Positions 8,004 to 18,723 of a DNA stretch of 64,000 bases are shown here, piece by piece (the stretch's first letter is position 1; each line of letters starts with the position of its first letter). The stretch is taken from contig MIAG01000001.1 in the NCBI GenBank assembly GCA_001829005.1, forward strand, positions 959,007-1,023,006, in the 5' to 3' direction. The DNA is from Sphingobacteriia bacterium RIFOXYC2_FULL_35_18 (GTDB taxonomy: Bacteria > Bacteroidota > Bacteroidia > Chitinophagales > Chitinophagaceae). The notes under the pieces are model-generated. The model had not been told where the DNA came from. It saw nothing but the letters and a program-made list of their open reading frames with translations, and did no database searches. A program made the translations under genes and the position numbers.

Positions 8004-9266
8004 CTACAAGCTAACAATCTGCTCTCTTCCTGGTCCATTAGAAACATACTTAACAGGTGCACCCACATAATTGTTGATGAAATCGATATAAGTATTCATT
8101 TCTTCCGGTAAAGCTGTAGCTGTTTTAATGGTAGAAGTATCTTTATTCCAGCCTTTAAAAGATTGAAGCACTGGGCTGATCTTAGCTCTGGAAATTTGGT
8201 AAGGTACTTCTTCGGTAATTTTTCCATTTACATCATAAGCTGTACACACTTCCAACTCTTTGAAACTGTCTAGAACATCCGCTTTGGTCATGATGATTTT
8301 AGTAACACCATTAATCATACAAGTGTACTTCAGTGCAACCAAATCAATCCAACCACAGCGCCTTGGTCTACCTGTAGTAGCACCAAATTCGCTGCCAATT
8401 CTTCTCAATTCTTCACCTGTAGCATCTTCTAATTCAGTGGGGAAAGGGCCACTACCCACACGTGTGCAATAGGCTTTTGAAACACCCATTACGTCGTTTA
8501 TTTTTTTAGGAGATACACCTAAGCCAGTGCATACTCCGGCAGAAATAGTGTTTGAAGAGGTAACAAATGGGAAAGTGCCAAAATCAATATCTAGCATACT
8601 TCCTTGTGCACCTTCAGCCAATACTTTTTTGCCCTTTGTGATTTCATTATTAATGTAGTACTCGCAATTGATAACATTCAGCGTTTTCAAAAACTCTAAT
8701 GCTTCAAAAAATTCTTCTTCCCAAGCAGAAATATCTTCGATAAAATGAAAATTATCTAATAATTTCTGGTGCTTTAAACGAAGTTTAATGTATTGACTAG
8801 TAAAGTTCTTGTCTAATAAATCACCTACTCTTAATGCATTTCTACCAGTCTTGTCCATATAAGCAGGTCCAATACCTTTTAGGGTAGAACCAATTTTACT
8901 TTCACCCTTAGATAGTTCTGAAGCTTTGTCTAAAGCTCTATGGGTAGGTATGATAATATTGGTACGCTCCGAAATAAATAAATTTTTTCTTACATCAATA
9001 CCGTGTGCTGCAACAGCATCACATTCTCTTTTTAATGTAACAGGATCTAATACAACTCCACCACCAATAATATTTACTTTATCCTGATGAAATATACCTG
9101 AAGGAATTTGGTGTAATACCATTTTCTTTCCTTCTACATATAGCGTATGCCCTGCATTTGGGCCACCTTGAAAACGGGCTACGATATCATAATTAGGAGC
9201 AAAATAATCTACTATTTTACCCTTTCCTTCATCGCCCCATTGTAAGCCTAATATTACGTCAACCAT
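8004..9266 (-). CDS. purA: Adenylosuccinate synthetase
   Basis: A 420-residue enzyme making adenylosuccinate from IMP, aspartate and GTP, the first committed step to AMP. The N-terminus carries the GTP-binding and catalytic segment QWGDEGKGKIVD (residues 9-20), then FQGGPNAGHT and the PSGI motif. Further hallmarks are GIGPAYMDKTGRNALRVGDLL, the AEGAQGSMLDIDFGTFPFVTSS block, CTGLGV, and TTGRPRRCGW. Length is standard. It lies 58 bp downstream of the Rel gene on the same strand and has a TATTTTTG element of its own upstream. Confidence 0.97.
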   Translation of the reverse strand: MVDVILGLQWGDEGKGKIVDYFAPNYDIVARFQGGPNAGHTLYVEGKKMVLHQIPSGIFHQDKVNIIGGGVVLDPVTLKRECDAVAAHGIDVRKNLFISERTNIIIPTHRALDKASELSKGESKIGSTLKGIGPAYMDKTGRNALRVGDLLDKNFTSQYIKLRLKHQKLLDNFHFIEDISAWEEEFFEALEFLKTLNVINCEYYINNEITKGKKVLAEGAQGSMLDIDFGTFPFVTSSNTISAGVCTGLGVSPKKINDVMGVSKAYCTRVGSGPFPTELEDATGEELRRIGSEFGATTGRPRRCGWIDLVALKYTCMINGVTKIIMTKADVLDSFKELEVCTAYDVNGKITEEVPYQISRAKISPVLQSFKGWNKDTSTIKTATALPEEMNTYIDFINNYVGAPVKYVSNGPGREQIVSL

Positions 9267-9284
9267 AGTTTATTGTCTAAGCCG

Positions 9285-9292
9285 CAAAAATA
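9285..9292 (-). promoter_or_regulatory. -7 element of a candidate purA promoter
   Basis: Reading the minus strand, TATTTTTG fits the Bacteroidota -7 consensus TAnnTTTG and ends 18 bp before the purA ATG. No good -33 TTG is present at the usual spacing, so this may be a secondary promoter within the rel-purA run. Confidence 0.4.
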
Positions 9293-9324
9293 AGGGATAA
9301 GAATAAGAGTTTGGGGTTAAATAT

Positions 9325-11586
9325 TTAACCTTCTTTTTCTGTATCAAATCGATCAACCGTTTGGATTCCATTTAGCGATTTTAATCGATTTACTAGCTCT
9401 TCTAATTCCTCTTTGTCATGCACGAATACCTTAATGGTACCCTCGAATAACCCTTCCCTAGAATCAATACTCAGTCCTGAGATATTGATCCGTAAATCTC
9501 CACTAATTACATTGGTTATTTTATTAATAACACCCACGTCGTCTAGTCCTACAATCTTTAATCCGGTTAAGAATGAAATTTCTTTATTCTTTGCCCATTT
9601 AGTCTTAACTACTCTATGCCCATAATTGGCCAATAATTGTGTAGCATTGGGACAGCTGGTTCTATGTATAATTAAACCTTTTCCAGTGCTCACAAAACCA
9701 AATACATCATCCCCTGGAATAGGGTTACAGCATTTGGCCAACGAGTACATGATTTTATCGCTACTTTCCCCAAAAATGATTAATTCAGAATCTTTTTTAG
9801 GAATTGATTTGGTTGGGTCTGAAATTAATTCGGGAATAACTGGTTTTGGTTTAGGTATTTCAATTTTGTCTCCTAAAACCTGGAAATCTTTCAGCTCTCT
9901 TAAGTCTATTGCCTTGGTTGCAATTTTGTAATTTAAATCAAGTGAGGAATTTACTTTATAAAACTGCATTAGTTCATCAATATTAAATTGACTGTATGCT
10001 GCCCCAATTGATTCTAATTTTCTTTGTAAAACATATTTACCATCTTCTGCAATTTTTCTTTTCTCTTCCCGTAAACTGTCTTTGATTTTATTTTTGGCCT
10101 TGGCAGTAACTACCATATTCAGCCAATCTTCTGAGGGTTTTTGCTTATTGCTGGTAATGATTTCTATTTGATCACCACTTCTGAGTTTATGACCAATTGG
10201 TACTAATTTATGGTGCACTTTTGCTCCAATACATTTGGTGCCAATGGCAGAATGAATGGCAAAAGCAAAATCAAGTGCGGTACTACCCGTAGGCAACATT
10301 TTCACTTCTCCTTTAGGAGTATACACATAAATTTCTTCCGCTAAAAACGAAGTTTTGAAGTCTTGTAAAAAGTCTACTCCATCCGTATCAGGCGCTCCCA
10401 ATACTTCTCTAATTTGACCGAACCATTTATCAAAACGATCTTCGTCGTTTCCATCTTTTCCTTCTTTGTATTTGAAGTGAGCAGCCAGTCCCTTTTCGGC
10501 AATCTCATTCATTCTCTTGGTTCGTATTTGAACTTCTACCCACTTACCCTGCGGACCCATTACCGTTGTATGTAATGCTTCGTAGCCATTGCTCTTTGGA
10601 TTGCTTAACCAATCTCTTAATCTTTCTGGGGAGGGATTATACTCGTCGGTTATCATAGAGTACACTTTCCAGCACTGTTCTTTCTCTTTTTCAGGAGGTG
10701 CATTTAAAATAACCCGGATGGCAAAAAGGTCGTACACTTCTTCAAAAGCCACTGATTTTTTCTTGATTTTATTCCAAATAGAGTGTATGCTTTTGGGTCT
10801 ACCATAAATTTCAAAATCAAATTCGGCAGCTACTAATTTCTCTTTGATAGGGCGAATAAATTCATTGATATATCTTGTTCTTTCACGTTTGGTTTCTGAT
10901 AATTTTTTTGCAATGTCTTTATAAGCTTCTGGCTCCATGTATTTCATGGAAAGATCTTCTAACTCGGTCTTAATGCTGTATAAACCCATTCTGTGCGCAA
11001 GGGGTGCATATACCCAAACCGTTTCTGAAGCAATTTTTAGTTGCTTCTCTCTTTTCATATGGTCTAAGGTTCGCATATTGTGCAAACGGTCGGCCAGCTT
11101 TATAAGAATAACTCTAGGATCATCTGTTAGCGTTAATAGAATCTTTTTGAAATTTTCTGCTTGCTGACTGGTATTGGTGTCAATTACTCCAGATATTTTG
11201 GTTAATCCATCTACAATTTTGGCAATCTCTGTACCAAATTCCATTTCAACATCTTCTAGAGATATATCGGTATCTTCTACCGTATCGTGCAATAATGCGC
11301 AAATGGTACTCCGTACCCCTAACCCAATTTCTTCTACACAAATCATTGCAACTGCAATGGGGTGAAGTATATAAGGTTCCCCACTTTTTCTGCGCATGGT
11401 TTTATGCGCATTGGCTGCCATTTCAAACGCAGTTCTAAGTAATTCTTTATCCCCTTTTTTTAATTTGGGGCGCAAGGCTTTTAATAATGCTCGATAATGG
11501 CGAATGATTTCTTTTTTCTCCTGTTCTTCGTTCAGCGTGTATTTGGCTAAACTAGGCTCTATTGACTGAATTGGGGCTGAATCCAT
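9325..11586 (-). CDS. rel: Bifunctional (p)ppGpp synthetase/hydrolase (RelA/SpoT family)
   Basis: A 753-residue stringent-response enzyme. Domains in order are: an HD hydrolase domain with HPIAVAMI and LLHDTVEDTD (about residues 76-105); a synthetase domain with GRPKSIHSIWNKIKKK (about 262-277) and YEALHTTVMGPQGKWVEVQIRT; a TGS domain (about 415-480, IYVYTPKGEVKMLPTGSTALDF); a Cys-containing linker (AKCCNPIPGDDVFGF); and a C-terminal ACT domain. The HD residues are intact, so both synthesis and hydrolysis of (p)ppGpp are expected. Length is typical for the bifunctional class. It heads the minus-strand run that includes purA, whose GTP-dependent reaction is a classic target of purine control by ppGpp. 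Confidence 0.95.
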   Translation of the reverse strand: MDSAPIQSIEPSLAKYTLNEEQEKKEIIRHYRALLKALRPKLKKGDKELLRTAFEMAANAHKTMRRKSGEPYILHPIAVAMICVEEIGLGVRSTICALLHDTVEDTDISLEDVEMEFGTEIAKIVDGLTKISGVIDTNTSQQAENFKKILLTLTDDPRVILIKLADRLHNMRTLDHMKREKQLKIASETVWVYAPLAHRMGLYSIKTELEDLSMKYMEPEAYKDIAKKLSETKRERTRYINEFIRPIKEKLVAAEFDFEIYGRPKSIHSIWNKIKKKSVAFEEVYDLFAIRVILNAPPEKEKEQCWKVYSMITDEYNPSPERLRDWLSNPKSNGYEALHTTVMGPQGKWVEVQIRTKRMNEIAEKGLAAHFKYKEGKDGNDEDRFDKWFGQIREVLGAPDTDGVDFLQDFKTSFLAEEIYVYTPKGEVKMLPTGSTALDFAFAIHSAIGTKCIGAKVHHKLVPIGHKLRSGDQIEIITSNKQKPSEDWLNMVVTAKAKNKIKDSLREEKRKIAEDGKYVLQRKLESIGAAYSQFNIDELMQFYKVNSSLDLNYKIATKAIDLRELKDFQVLGDKIEIPKPKPVIPELISDPTKSIPKKDSELIIFGESSDKIMYSLAKCCNPIPGDDVFGFVSTGKGLIIHRTSCPNATQLLANYGHRVVKTKWAKNKEISFLTGLKIVGLDDVGVINKITNVISGDLRINISGLSIDSREGLFEGTIKVFVHDKEELEELVNRLKSLNGIQTVDRFDTEKEG

Positions 11587-11592
11587 ACATTA

Positions 11593-11600
11593 CAAAGATA
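11593..11600 (-). promoter_or_regulatory. -7 element of the rel promoter
   Basis: The minus strand reads TATCTTTG, an exact match to TAnnTTTG, 6 bp upstream of the rel ATG. The resulting transcript would have little or no 5' leader. No clear -33 TTG was found at 17-23 bp. Confidence 0.5.
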
Positions 11601-11670
11601 CGAAAAGGCTTCATTTGAATTTGTTTTATGCGGCTGCTAAAGAATGATGTATCTTAAATAAAAATTTTTC

Positions 11671-12642
11671 TTGAAGCATCCCAATTTTAAAGTTTGTGTA
11701 ATCGCCTTTGTTCTTTTGTTTATAAGTCTTCAACAAACAAAAGCCCAGTTTTCTGTTCCTGATACTGTTAAAACGGGTATTTATGTCACTAGTATTCATG
11801 ATATCGATTTTAAACAAAAAGAGTATACAATTAATCTGTGGCTTTGGATGCGGTATACAAACCGAGATTTTGAATTTGATAAATATTTAGAAGTACCGAA
11901 CGCCAAGTCGGTCACTAAGCTCTATTCTACCATTGATTCTTCGAGTGGAGATTATTTTATGCAAATGAAACTGCAATGTATCATGAAAGATAATTGGAGT
12001 ATTCAGAACTTTCCATTTGATAGACAAAGGCTATGGTTCTCTATTGAAAATTCACAATTTGATGCTACCGAATTGGTGTTTTCGAGAGATACTTTAGGAA
12101 AAAACTATGATCCTCGGTTTACTTTAAGGGGTTGGGTAATTGATAGTTTTGTTACCAGTACTTCTGTAAAAATGTATGAATCTGCTTTTGGAGACCCATC
12201 TATTGACACAGCACATACTGAGTATGGTTCATATAGGGCAAGAATTAGTTTAAGCCGCGATGCAGGAGACTTATTCTGGAAAATGTTTCTGGGCATGTAC
12301 ATCTCTTTTTTGATTACCTATATCTGTTTTTATATTCATGCCGATAGTATCGACTCTCGTTTTGGATTAAGTGTGGGAGCGCTATTTGCTGTGATTGGTA
12401 ATAAATATGTAGTGGAAGCTTCTTTGCCAGAGTCTACCACTTTTACTTTGGTAGACTTATTGCATGGCATAACATTATTGTTCATCATAGCAGGCGTAAG
12501 CTTATCTATTTACTCCTTGAAGTTACAGAAAGAGGGAAAACTTGCTCAGGCCAATCGATTTGATATGATTACAGCCCAAGTGTTTTTGGTCATTTATGTT
12601 GGCTTAAATAGTTGGTTAATTTGGAAGGCTAATCAACAATAA
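11671..12642 (+). CDS. Prokaryotic pentameric ligand-gated ion channel homologue (Cys-loop receptor superfamily)
   Basis: A 323-residue membrane protein with a signal peptide (1-26, ending TKAQ), an extracytoplasmic beta-rich domain (about 27-200) and four C-terminal membrane helices (about 203-222, 230-247, 258-283 and 298-318). Diagnostic features are FPFDRQ at 114-119, equivalent to the FPFD motif in the Cys-loop region; a second helix after SIDSR; and a LeuPro pair at 252-253 in the M2-M3 loop as in ELIC and GLIC. The Cys-loop cysteine pair is absent, as in other bacterial members. The start must be TTG at 11671 because a stop (TAA at 11659) lies just upstream in frame. Ligand and ion selectivity cannot be read from the sequence. 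Confidence 0.82.
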   Translation: MKHPNFKVCVIAFVLLFISLQQTKAQFSVPDTVKTGIYVTSIHDIDFKQKEYTINLWLWMRYTNRDFEFDKYLEVPNAKSVTKLYSTIDSSSGDYFMQMKLQCIMKDNWSIQNFPFDRQRLWFSIENSQFDATELVFSRDTLGKNYDPRFTLRGWVIDSFVTSTSVKMYESAFGDPSIDTAHTEYGSYRARISLSRDAGDLFWKMFLGMYISFLITYICFYIHADSIDSRFGLSVGALFAVIGNKYVVEASLPESTTFTLVDLLHGITLLFIIAGVSLSIYSLKLQKEGKLAQANRFDMITAQVFLVIYVGLNSWLIWKANQQ

Positions 12643-12650
12643 TTTCTGTT

Positions 12651-12658
12651 TACATTTG
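12651..12658 (+). promoter_or_regulatory. -7 element for the ABC exporter gene
   Basis: TACATTTG matches TAnnTTTG exactly and ends 7 bp before the ATG at 12666. The nearest TTG upstream is at 12621, about 27 bp away and longer than the usual 17-23 bp. Confidence 0.45.
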
Positions 12659-12665
12659 CGCTGCA

Positions 12666-14483
12666 ATGACCGCAAACGCCAAGAAAAAAATATTCGATTT
12701 CAGTTTATTAAGACGCATCTTCTTTTTTGTAAGGCCTTATAAGTCGTATTTCTATTTAAGTTTAGCCCTGGCCATTTTCATGGCAATTGCGGCTCCTGTT
12801 AGACCATATTTAATTCAACTAACGGTGAACGGTGCAACGGGAAAAGCAACACAGATACCCGATTGGGTAAAATGGGTATTGTTTGGAAATGATTTGTCCG
12901 ATGTGAGTAGGTTTATCATTGCTGTCACTATTTTCCAAATCAGTTTTTTATTTGTTGAAACAGCTATCCGTTTTCTGTTTTCTTATATCACAGCATGGAT
13001 GGGACAAAATGTGGTGAAAGACCTTAGGGTAACTGTGTATAAAAAAGTATTGGGTTTGAATTTGAGACAGTTTGATCAAACCCCAATTGGAACACTTACC
13101 ACTCGAACCATCAATGACATTGAAAGCATCAACGAAATTTTTTCGGATGGCTTAATCCCCATTGTGGCCGATTTACTTACCATTATTATTACTTTGGCCA
13201 CCATGTTTTATATGGATTGGAAATTGACCTTGGTCAGTTTAACACCATTCCCGATTATGATCATTGCCACTTACTACTTTAAAGAGAGCGTGAACAAAAG
13301 TTTTATGCAGGTTCGCAATGCGGTGGCCGCGCTCAACGCATTTGTACAAGAACATATCACTGGGATGCAAGTGGTTCAAGCTTTTGCAGCAGAAGATAAA
13401 GAGGCTGGGGCGTTCAAAAAAATCAACGAAAAACATAGAGACGCTAATATCAATGCCATTTTTGCTTACTCTGTCTTTTTTCCCGTGGTTGAAGTGGTAT
13501 TGGCAGTTAGTATGGGTATATTGGTTTGGTGGATTGCCGACCGAACTTTAGATGCCGGTTTATTGGTGGCATTTATATTATATCTCAACCAAATTTTTAG
13601 ACCCTTAAGAGTGATTGCAGACAAGTTTAATGTATTGCAAATGGGCATGATTGCAGCGGAAAGGGTGTTGAAGGTATTAGACAATACCGATGAATTGCCC
13701 CCGTCTACACCTAATGATTTTGCTCCAAAACATATCAAAGGCGATATTTCATTTAAAGAAGTGAGTTTTTCTTATACTGGTACCCAGAACGTGTTACACC
13801 GTATCAATTTTGAAGTAAAAGCAGGTGAAACAGTTGCCTTAGTTGGTCATACAGGAAGCGGAAAAACCTCCATTATTAGTTTGCTAAATCGTTTGTATCA
13901 AATTCAAGAAGGTGAAATAGCTATTGATGGGGTGGATATAAACCGCTGGGATACGGACTGCCTGCGTAAAGGCATTGGGGTGGTATTGCAAGACGTTTTT
14001 CTTTTTTCAGGAACCGTAATGGACAATATTACCCTCCGAAATCCTGAAATCAGCCTGGCACAAGTTGAAGAAGCGGCAAAAATGATTGGGGTACACGATT
14101 TTATCATGCAATTGCCAGGCGGCTACCAATACAATGTAATGGAAAGGGGAAGCACGCTCAGTCTAGGTCAACGCCAACTAATTTCCTTTATTAGGGCGCT
14201 ACTTTATAATCCTGCCATTTTAATATTAGACGAAGCCACTTCTTCTATTGACACAGAAAGTGAATTGTTAATAGAAAAAGCCATTGATACCCTTATTTCA
14301 GGCCGAACTTCTATTGTAATTGCCCATCGACTAAGTACTATTCGAAAAGCCAATCAAATAATTGTGTTAGACAAGGGCGAATTAAAGGAAAAAGGGAGTC
14401 ATGCCAGTTTATTGGCTGCCGGAGGATTCTATGCCCGATTACACGAAATGCAGTTTGAGAAAAAGAAAGCTGTTTTGCAGTAA
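12666..14483 (+). CDS. ABC exporter, fused membrane and ATPase domains (MsbA/lipid A exporter-like)
   Basis: A 605-residue type IV ABC half-transporter. The N-terminal six-helix membrane domain (about residues 15-330) is followed by a nucleotide-binding domain. Walker A is GHTGSGKTS (about 393-401), the Q-loop is in VVLQDVFLF, the signature is a variant LSLGQRQ (about 497) and Walker B is ILILDEATSS (about 518), with the H-loop in VIAHRLST. Such proteins act as homo- or heterodimers exporting lipids, peptides or drugs. With no partner gene adjacent, a homodimer is likely. The substrate cannot be told from sequence. The gene has its own -7 element and ends 40 bp before atpB. Confidence 0.9.
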   Translation: MTANAKKKIFDFSLLRRIFFFVRPYKSYFYLSLALAIFMAIAAPVRPYLIQLTVNGATGKATQIPDWVKWVLFGNDLSDVSRFIIAVTIFQISFLFVETAIRFLFSYITAWMGQNVVKDLRVTVYKKVLGLNLRQFDQTPIGTLTTRTINDIESINEIFSDGLIPIVADLLTIIITLATMFYMDWKLTLVSLTPFPIMIIATYYFKESVNKSFMQVRNAVAALNAFVQEHITGMQVVQAFAAEDKEAGAFKKINEKHRDANINAIFAYSVFFPVVEVVLAVSMGILVWWIADRTLDAGLLVAFILYLNQIFRPLRVIADKFNVLQMGMIAAERVLKVLDNTDELPPSTPNDFAPKHIKGDISFKEVSFSYTGTQNVLHRINFEVKAGETVALVGHTGSGKTSIISLLNRLYQIQEGEIAIDGVDINRWDTDCLRKGIGVVLQDVFLFSGTVMDNITLRNPEISLAQVEEAAKMIGVHDFIMQLPGGYQYNVMERGSTLSLGQRQLISFIRALLYNPAILILDEATSSIDTESELLIEKAIDTLISGRTSIVIAHRLSTIRKANQIIVLDKGELKEKGSHASLLAAGGFYARLHEMQFEKKKAVLQ

Positions 14484-14501
14484 ATTTCCCCCTTCTACCC
14501 T

Positions 14502-14509
14502 TATCTTTG
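14502..14509 (+). promoter_or_regulatory. -7 element of the ATP synthase operon promoter
   Basis: TATCTTTG is an exact TAnnTTTG match, 14 bp before the ATG at 14524. A TTTTG lies 24 bp upstream (14473-14477), just beyond the usual spacing. This supports transcription of atpB starting downstream of the ABC gene. Confidence 0.5.
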
Positions 14510-14523
14510 CCGCAAATTTAGAG

Positions 14524-15890
<1,367 letters not shown>

Positions 15891-15903
15891 TTGCACAAAC
15901 TTT

Positions 15904-15940
15904 TTACTGCATCGTGCGCACAGGGCAATCGATGCAGTAA
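15904..15940 (+). other. Intercistronic hairpin between atpE and atpF
   Basis: TTACTGCATCG at 15904-15914 and its exact reverse complement CGATGCAGTAA at 15930-15940 form an 11-bp perfect stem with a 15-nt loop. No T-run follows, so it is not a standard terminator. Its place directly after atpE suggests an RNA processing or stabilising element that helps make c subunits in excess of b and delta (inference). Confidence 0.6.
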
Positions 15941-15975
15941 TCTTTAACTAAACATTGAAGTTTTAAAAATATATT

Positions 15976-16470
15976 ATGGAACTGTTATTACCCGGATTAG
16001 GATTGTTGGTATGGACTTTACTGGCATTCCTTATTGTATTCTTCTTGTTGAAGAGCTTTGCATGGAAGCCCATTTTATCTTCATTGAAAGAAAGAGAAAC
16101 CGGAATTGCTGATGCAATTGCTTCTGCAGATAAAGTAAAGGCTGAAATGGCTGCATTGAAGAATGAGAACGAAGCAATGATGGCTAAAGCTCGTGAAGAG
16201 AGAGCGGTGATGATTAAGGAAGCAAAAGAAACAGCAGATAAAATGGTTTCAGATGCTAAAGACAAAGCAAAGTCTGAATATGATCGTATTGTAGCTGAAG
16301 CACAATCTGCCATCATGCAACAAAAAAATGCTGCATTAACTGATGTTAAAAATCAGGTAGGTGCTTTGGTAATTGAAGTAGCTGAAAAAGTATTGAGCAG
16401 AGAATTATCTAACAAAGGCGATCAAGAGAATTATATTAAACAATTAGCTGAAGGCGTTAAACTGAACTAA
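15976..16470 (+). CDS. atpF: F1Fo ATP synthase subunit b
   Basis: A 164-residue peripheral-stalk subunit. One N-terminal membrane helix (about residues 5-27) is followed by FAWKPI, then a long charged coiled-coil rich in Ala, Lys and Glu, and a C-terminal segment that contacts delta (VIEVAEKVLSREL). The length is typical. It precedes atpH by 3 bp, so translation of the two is probably coupled. The leader just upstream holds the atpE-atpF hairpin. Confidence 0.94.
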   Translation: MELLLPGLGLLVWTLLAFLIVFFLLKSFAWKPILSSLKERETGIADAIASADKVKAEMAALKNENEAMMAKAREERAVMIKEAKETADKMVSDAKDKAKSEYDRIVAEAQSAIMQQKNAALTDVKNQVGALVIEVAEKVLSRELSNKGDQENYIKQLAEGVKLN

Positions 16471-16473
16471 TAC

Positions 16474-17037
16474 ATGTCGAATCCAAGATTAGCAGACCGT
16501 TATGCCAAAAGCCTAGTTGATCTTTCAACAGAAAGGAATCAATTAGACATTGTGCGTACTGATATGCAGTATATACAAGCTATTTGCAAAGCAAGTCGCG
16601 ACTTTTTGAATATGCTACGTAGTCCTATTATTAAGGCAGATCAAAAAGAAAAAATGTTGGTTGCAGTAATTAATGGTAAAGTATCTGAACTAACTGCACT
16701 GTTTTGCAATCTATTGGTAAGAAAAGGTAGAGAGCGTGATTTACCTGAGATTGCTAACGCATTTATTAATCAATACAATGCAATTAAAGGAATACATCAA
16801 GTAAAACTTACTACTGCAGTGCCTGTTTCTGAAGAATTGAAAAAATCCATTGAAGCAAGCGTACAAAAGGCTAATAATTTTACTTCAGTTGAATTAGAGA
16901 CTGCTGTAAATGAAAAATTAATTGGGGGTTTTGTATTGGAATTTAATAACAAGCAAGTAGATGCTAGTATTGCATTTGATTTGCGTGAAATTAAAAAACA
17001 GTTCCTTCAAAATCAATTTGTTCCAAATATTCGATAA
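16474..17037 (+). CDS. atpH: F1Fo ATP synthase subunit delta
   Basis: A 187-residue OSCP/delta subunit linking the peripheral stalk to the F1 head. It begins with NPRLADRYAKSLVDLS, the family's N-terminal pattern. The C-terminal part carries VELETAVNEKLIGGFVLEF, which matches the conserved 'D..LIGGF.l' segment. Its position between atpF and atpA is standard. It starts 3 bp after atpF and ends 36 bp before atpA. Confidence 0.93.
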   Translation: MSNPRLADRYAKSLVDLSTERNQLDIVRTDMQYIQAICKASRDFLNMLRSPIIKADQKEKMLVAVINGKVSELTALFCNLLVRKGRERDLPEIANAFINQYNAIKGIHQVKLTTAVPVSEELKKSIEASVQKANNFTSVELETAVNEKLIGGFVLEFNNKQVDASIAFDLREIKKQFLQNQFVPNIR

Positions 17038-17073
17038 CAAAATACATTAAGATCAACTTTTAAATCATACAAA

Positions 17074-18651
17074 ATGGTAGATATTAAACCAGATGAAATA
17101 TCAGCGATACTGAGACAGCAACTCAGCAATTTCAATGCTTCTGCCGAACTAGAAGAAGTAGGAACCGTATTGCAGGTGGGTGATGGTATTGCCCGTGTGT
17201 ACGGCCTTAATGGTGTACGAAGCGGAGAACTGGTAGTATTCGAAAACGGTGTTAAAGCAATTGCCCTTAACCTTGAAGAAGACAATGTGGGTGTGGTTTT
17301 AATGGGTGAAAGCGGAAGCATTAAAGAAGGTGCGAAAGTAAAAAGAACAGGTCAGATTGCATCTATCAAAGTAGGTGAAGGAGTAGTTGGTCGTGTTATC
17401 AATACTTTAGGTGAACCAATTGATGGTAAAGGTCCTATCAAAGGCGAATTATATGAAATGCCGTTGGAGCGTAAAGCGCCAGGGGTTATTTATCGTGAGC
17501 CAGTAAAAGAACCATTACAAACTGGTATTAAAGCAATTGATGCAATGATTCCCGTGGGTCGCGGTCAACGTGAGTTGGTAATTGGTGACCGTCAAACTGG
17601 TAAAACAGCTATTTGCGTTGATACTATTATTAACCAAAAGGAGTTTTTTGACGCAGGCAAGCCTGTTTACTGTATATATGTTGCGATTGGTCAAAAAGCA
17701 TCAACTGTTGCTGGGGTAATGAAAACCTTAGAAGACAATGGTGCAATGGCTTACACCACCATCGTTGCAGCTTCTGCATCTGATCCTGCTCCATTACAAT
17801 TCTACGCTCCATTTGCGGGTGCAGCAATTGGTGAATTCTTTAGAGATACAGGTAGACCAGCATTGATTGTTTTTGATGACTTATCAAAACAAGCCGTTGC
17901 CTACCGTGAAGTTTCATTGTTATTAAGAAGACCTCCAGGACGTGAAGCATATCCTGGTGACGTATTCTATTTGCATAGTCGTTTATTGGAAAGAGCTGCT
18001 AAAGTAATTGCCAATGATGATGTTGCTAAAAACATGAATGACCTTCCTGAGTCAATCAAACATTTAGTAAAAGGTGGTGGTTCTTTAACTGCTTTGCCAA
18101 TTATTGAAACACAAGCAGGTGACGTATCTGCTTATATTCCTACCAACGTAATTTCTATTACCGACGGACAAATCTTCTTAGAAGGTAACTTGTTTAACGC
18201 AGGTATTCGTCCGGCTATTAACGTAGGTATTTCTGTAAGCCGTGTGGGTGGTAACGCGCAAATTAAGTCTATGAAAAAAGTGGCTGGTACACTTAAATTA
18301 GACCAAGCGCTTTACCGTGAGTTGGAAGCGTTCTCTAAATTCGGTGGAGACTTAGATGCTGCAACCAAATCAGTAATTGACAAAGGTGCTAGAAACGTAG
18401 AAATATTAAAGCAATTGCAATATTCTCCAATGTCTGTAGAAAAGCAAGTTGCCATAATCTACCTAGGTACATTGGGACTTTTACGTGAAGTAGCGGTTAA
18501 AAAAGTAAAAGAATTTGAAGCTCATTTCTTGATGGAAATGGAGAACAAATTACCAGATGTATTAGCAGAATTTAAGAAAGGAAACCTACCTGAAGATGGT
18601 CTTAAGAAAATGACCGAGTTAGCTAAAGGAATTGGCGAACAGTATAAATAA
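17074..18651 (+). CDS. atpA: F1Fo ATP synthase subunit alpha
   Basis: A 525-residue F1 head subunit with regulatory nucleotide sites. Walker A is GDRQTGKT (residues 171-178). Other hallmarks are [11 protein letters not shown] near the N-terminus, [31 protein letters not shown], the arginine-finger region ISVSRVGG, and [20 protein letters not shown]. Length is slightly above the usual 500-515. A strong terminator follows 24 bp later. The gamma subunit gene (atpG), normally next, is not present, and neither are atpD and atpC. Confidence 0.97.
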   Translation: MVDIKPDEISAILRQQLSNFNASAELEEVGTVLQVGDGIARVYGLNGVRSGELVVFENGVKAIALNLEEDNVGVVLMGESGSIKEGAKVKRTGQIASIKVGEGVVGRVINTLGEPIDGKGPIKGELYEMPLERKAPGVIYREPVKEPLQTGIKAIDAMIPVGRGQRELVIGDRQTGKTAICVDTIINQKEFFDAGKPVYCIYVAIGQKASTVAGVMKTLEDNGAMAYTTIVAASASDPAPLQFYAPFAGAAIGEFFRDTGRPALIVFDDLSKQAVAYREVSLLLRRPPGREAYPGDVFYLHSRLLERAAKVIANDDVAKNMNDLPESIKHLVKGGGSLTALPIIETQAGDVSAYIPTNVISITDGQIFLEGNLFNAGIRPAINVGISVSRVGGNAQIKSMKKVAGTLKLDQALYRELEAFSKFGGDLDAATKSVIDKGARNVEILKQLQYSPMSVEKQVAIIYLGTLGLLREVAVKKVKEFEAHFLMEMENKLPDVLAEFKKGNLPEDGLKKMTELAKGIGEQYK

Positions 18652-18675
18652 AGATTAAGGTTAAATGATCATATA

Positions 18676-18709
18676 GAGGTTGTCTTTTAAGACAGCCTCT
18701 TTTTTTTTC
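18676..18709 (+). terminator. Rho-independent terminator after atpA
   Basis: GAGGTTGTCTT (18676-18686) pairs with AAGACAGCCTC (18689-18699), an 11-bp match with one G-U pair, followed directly by a run of nine Ts. This is a textbook intrinsic terminator closing the atp operon. Confidence 0.88.
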
Positions 18710-18723
18710 TTTATTTTTAATAC

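Noticed and set aside
14401..14523. N-terminal extension of AtpB overlapping the ABC exporter gene
   Set aside because: The extension would lie in the ABC ATPase coding region and before the TATCTTTG promoter element; the signal-peptide start at 14524 or 14530 fits better.
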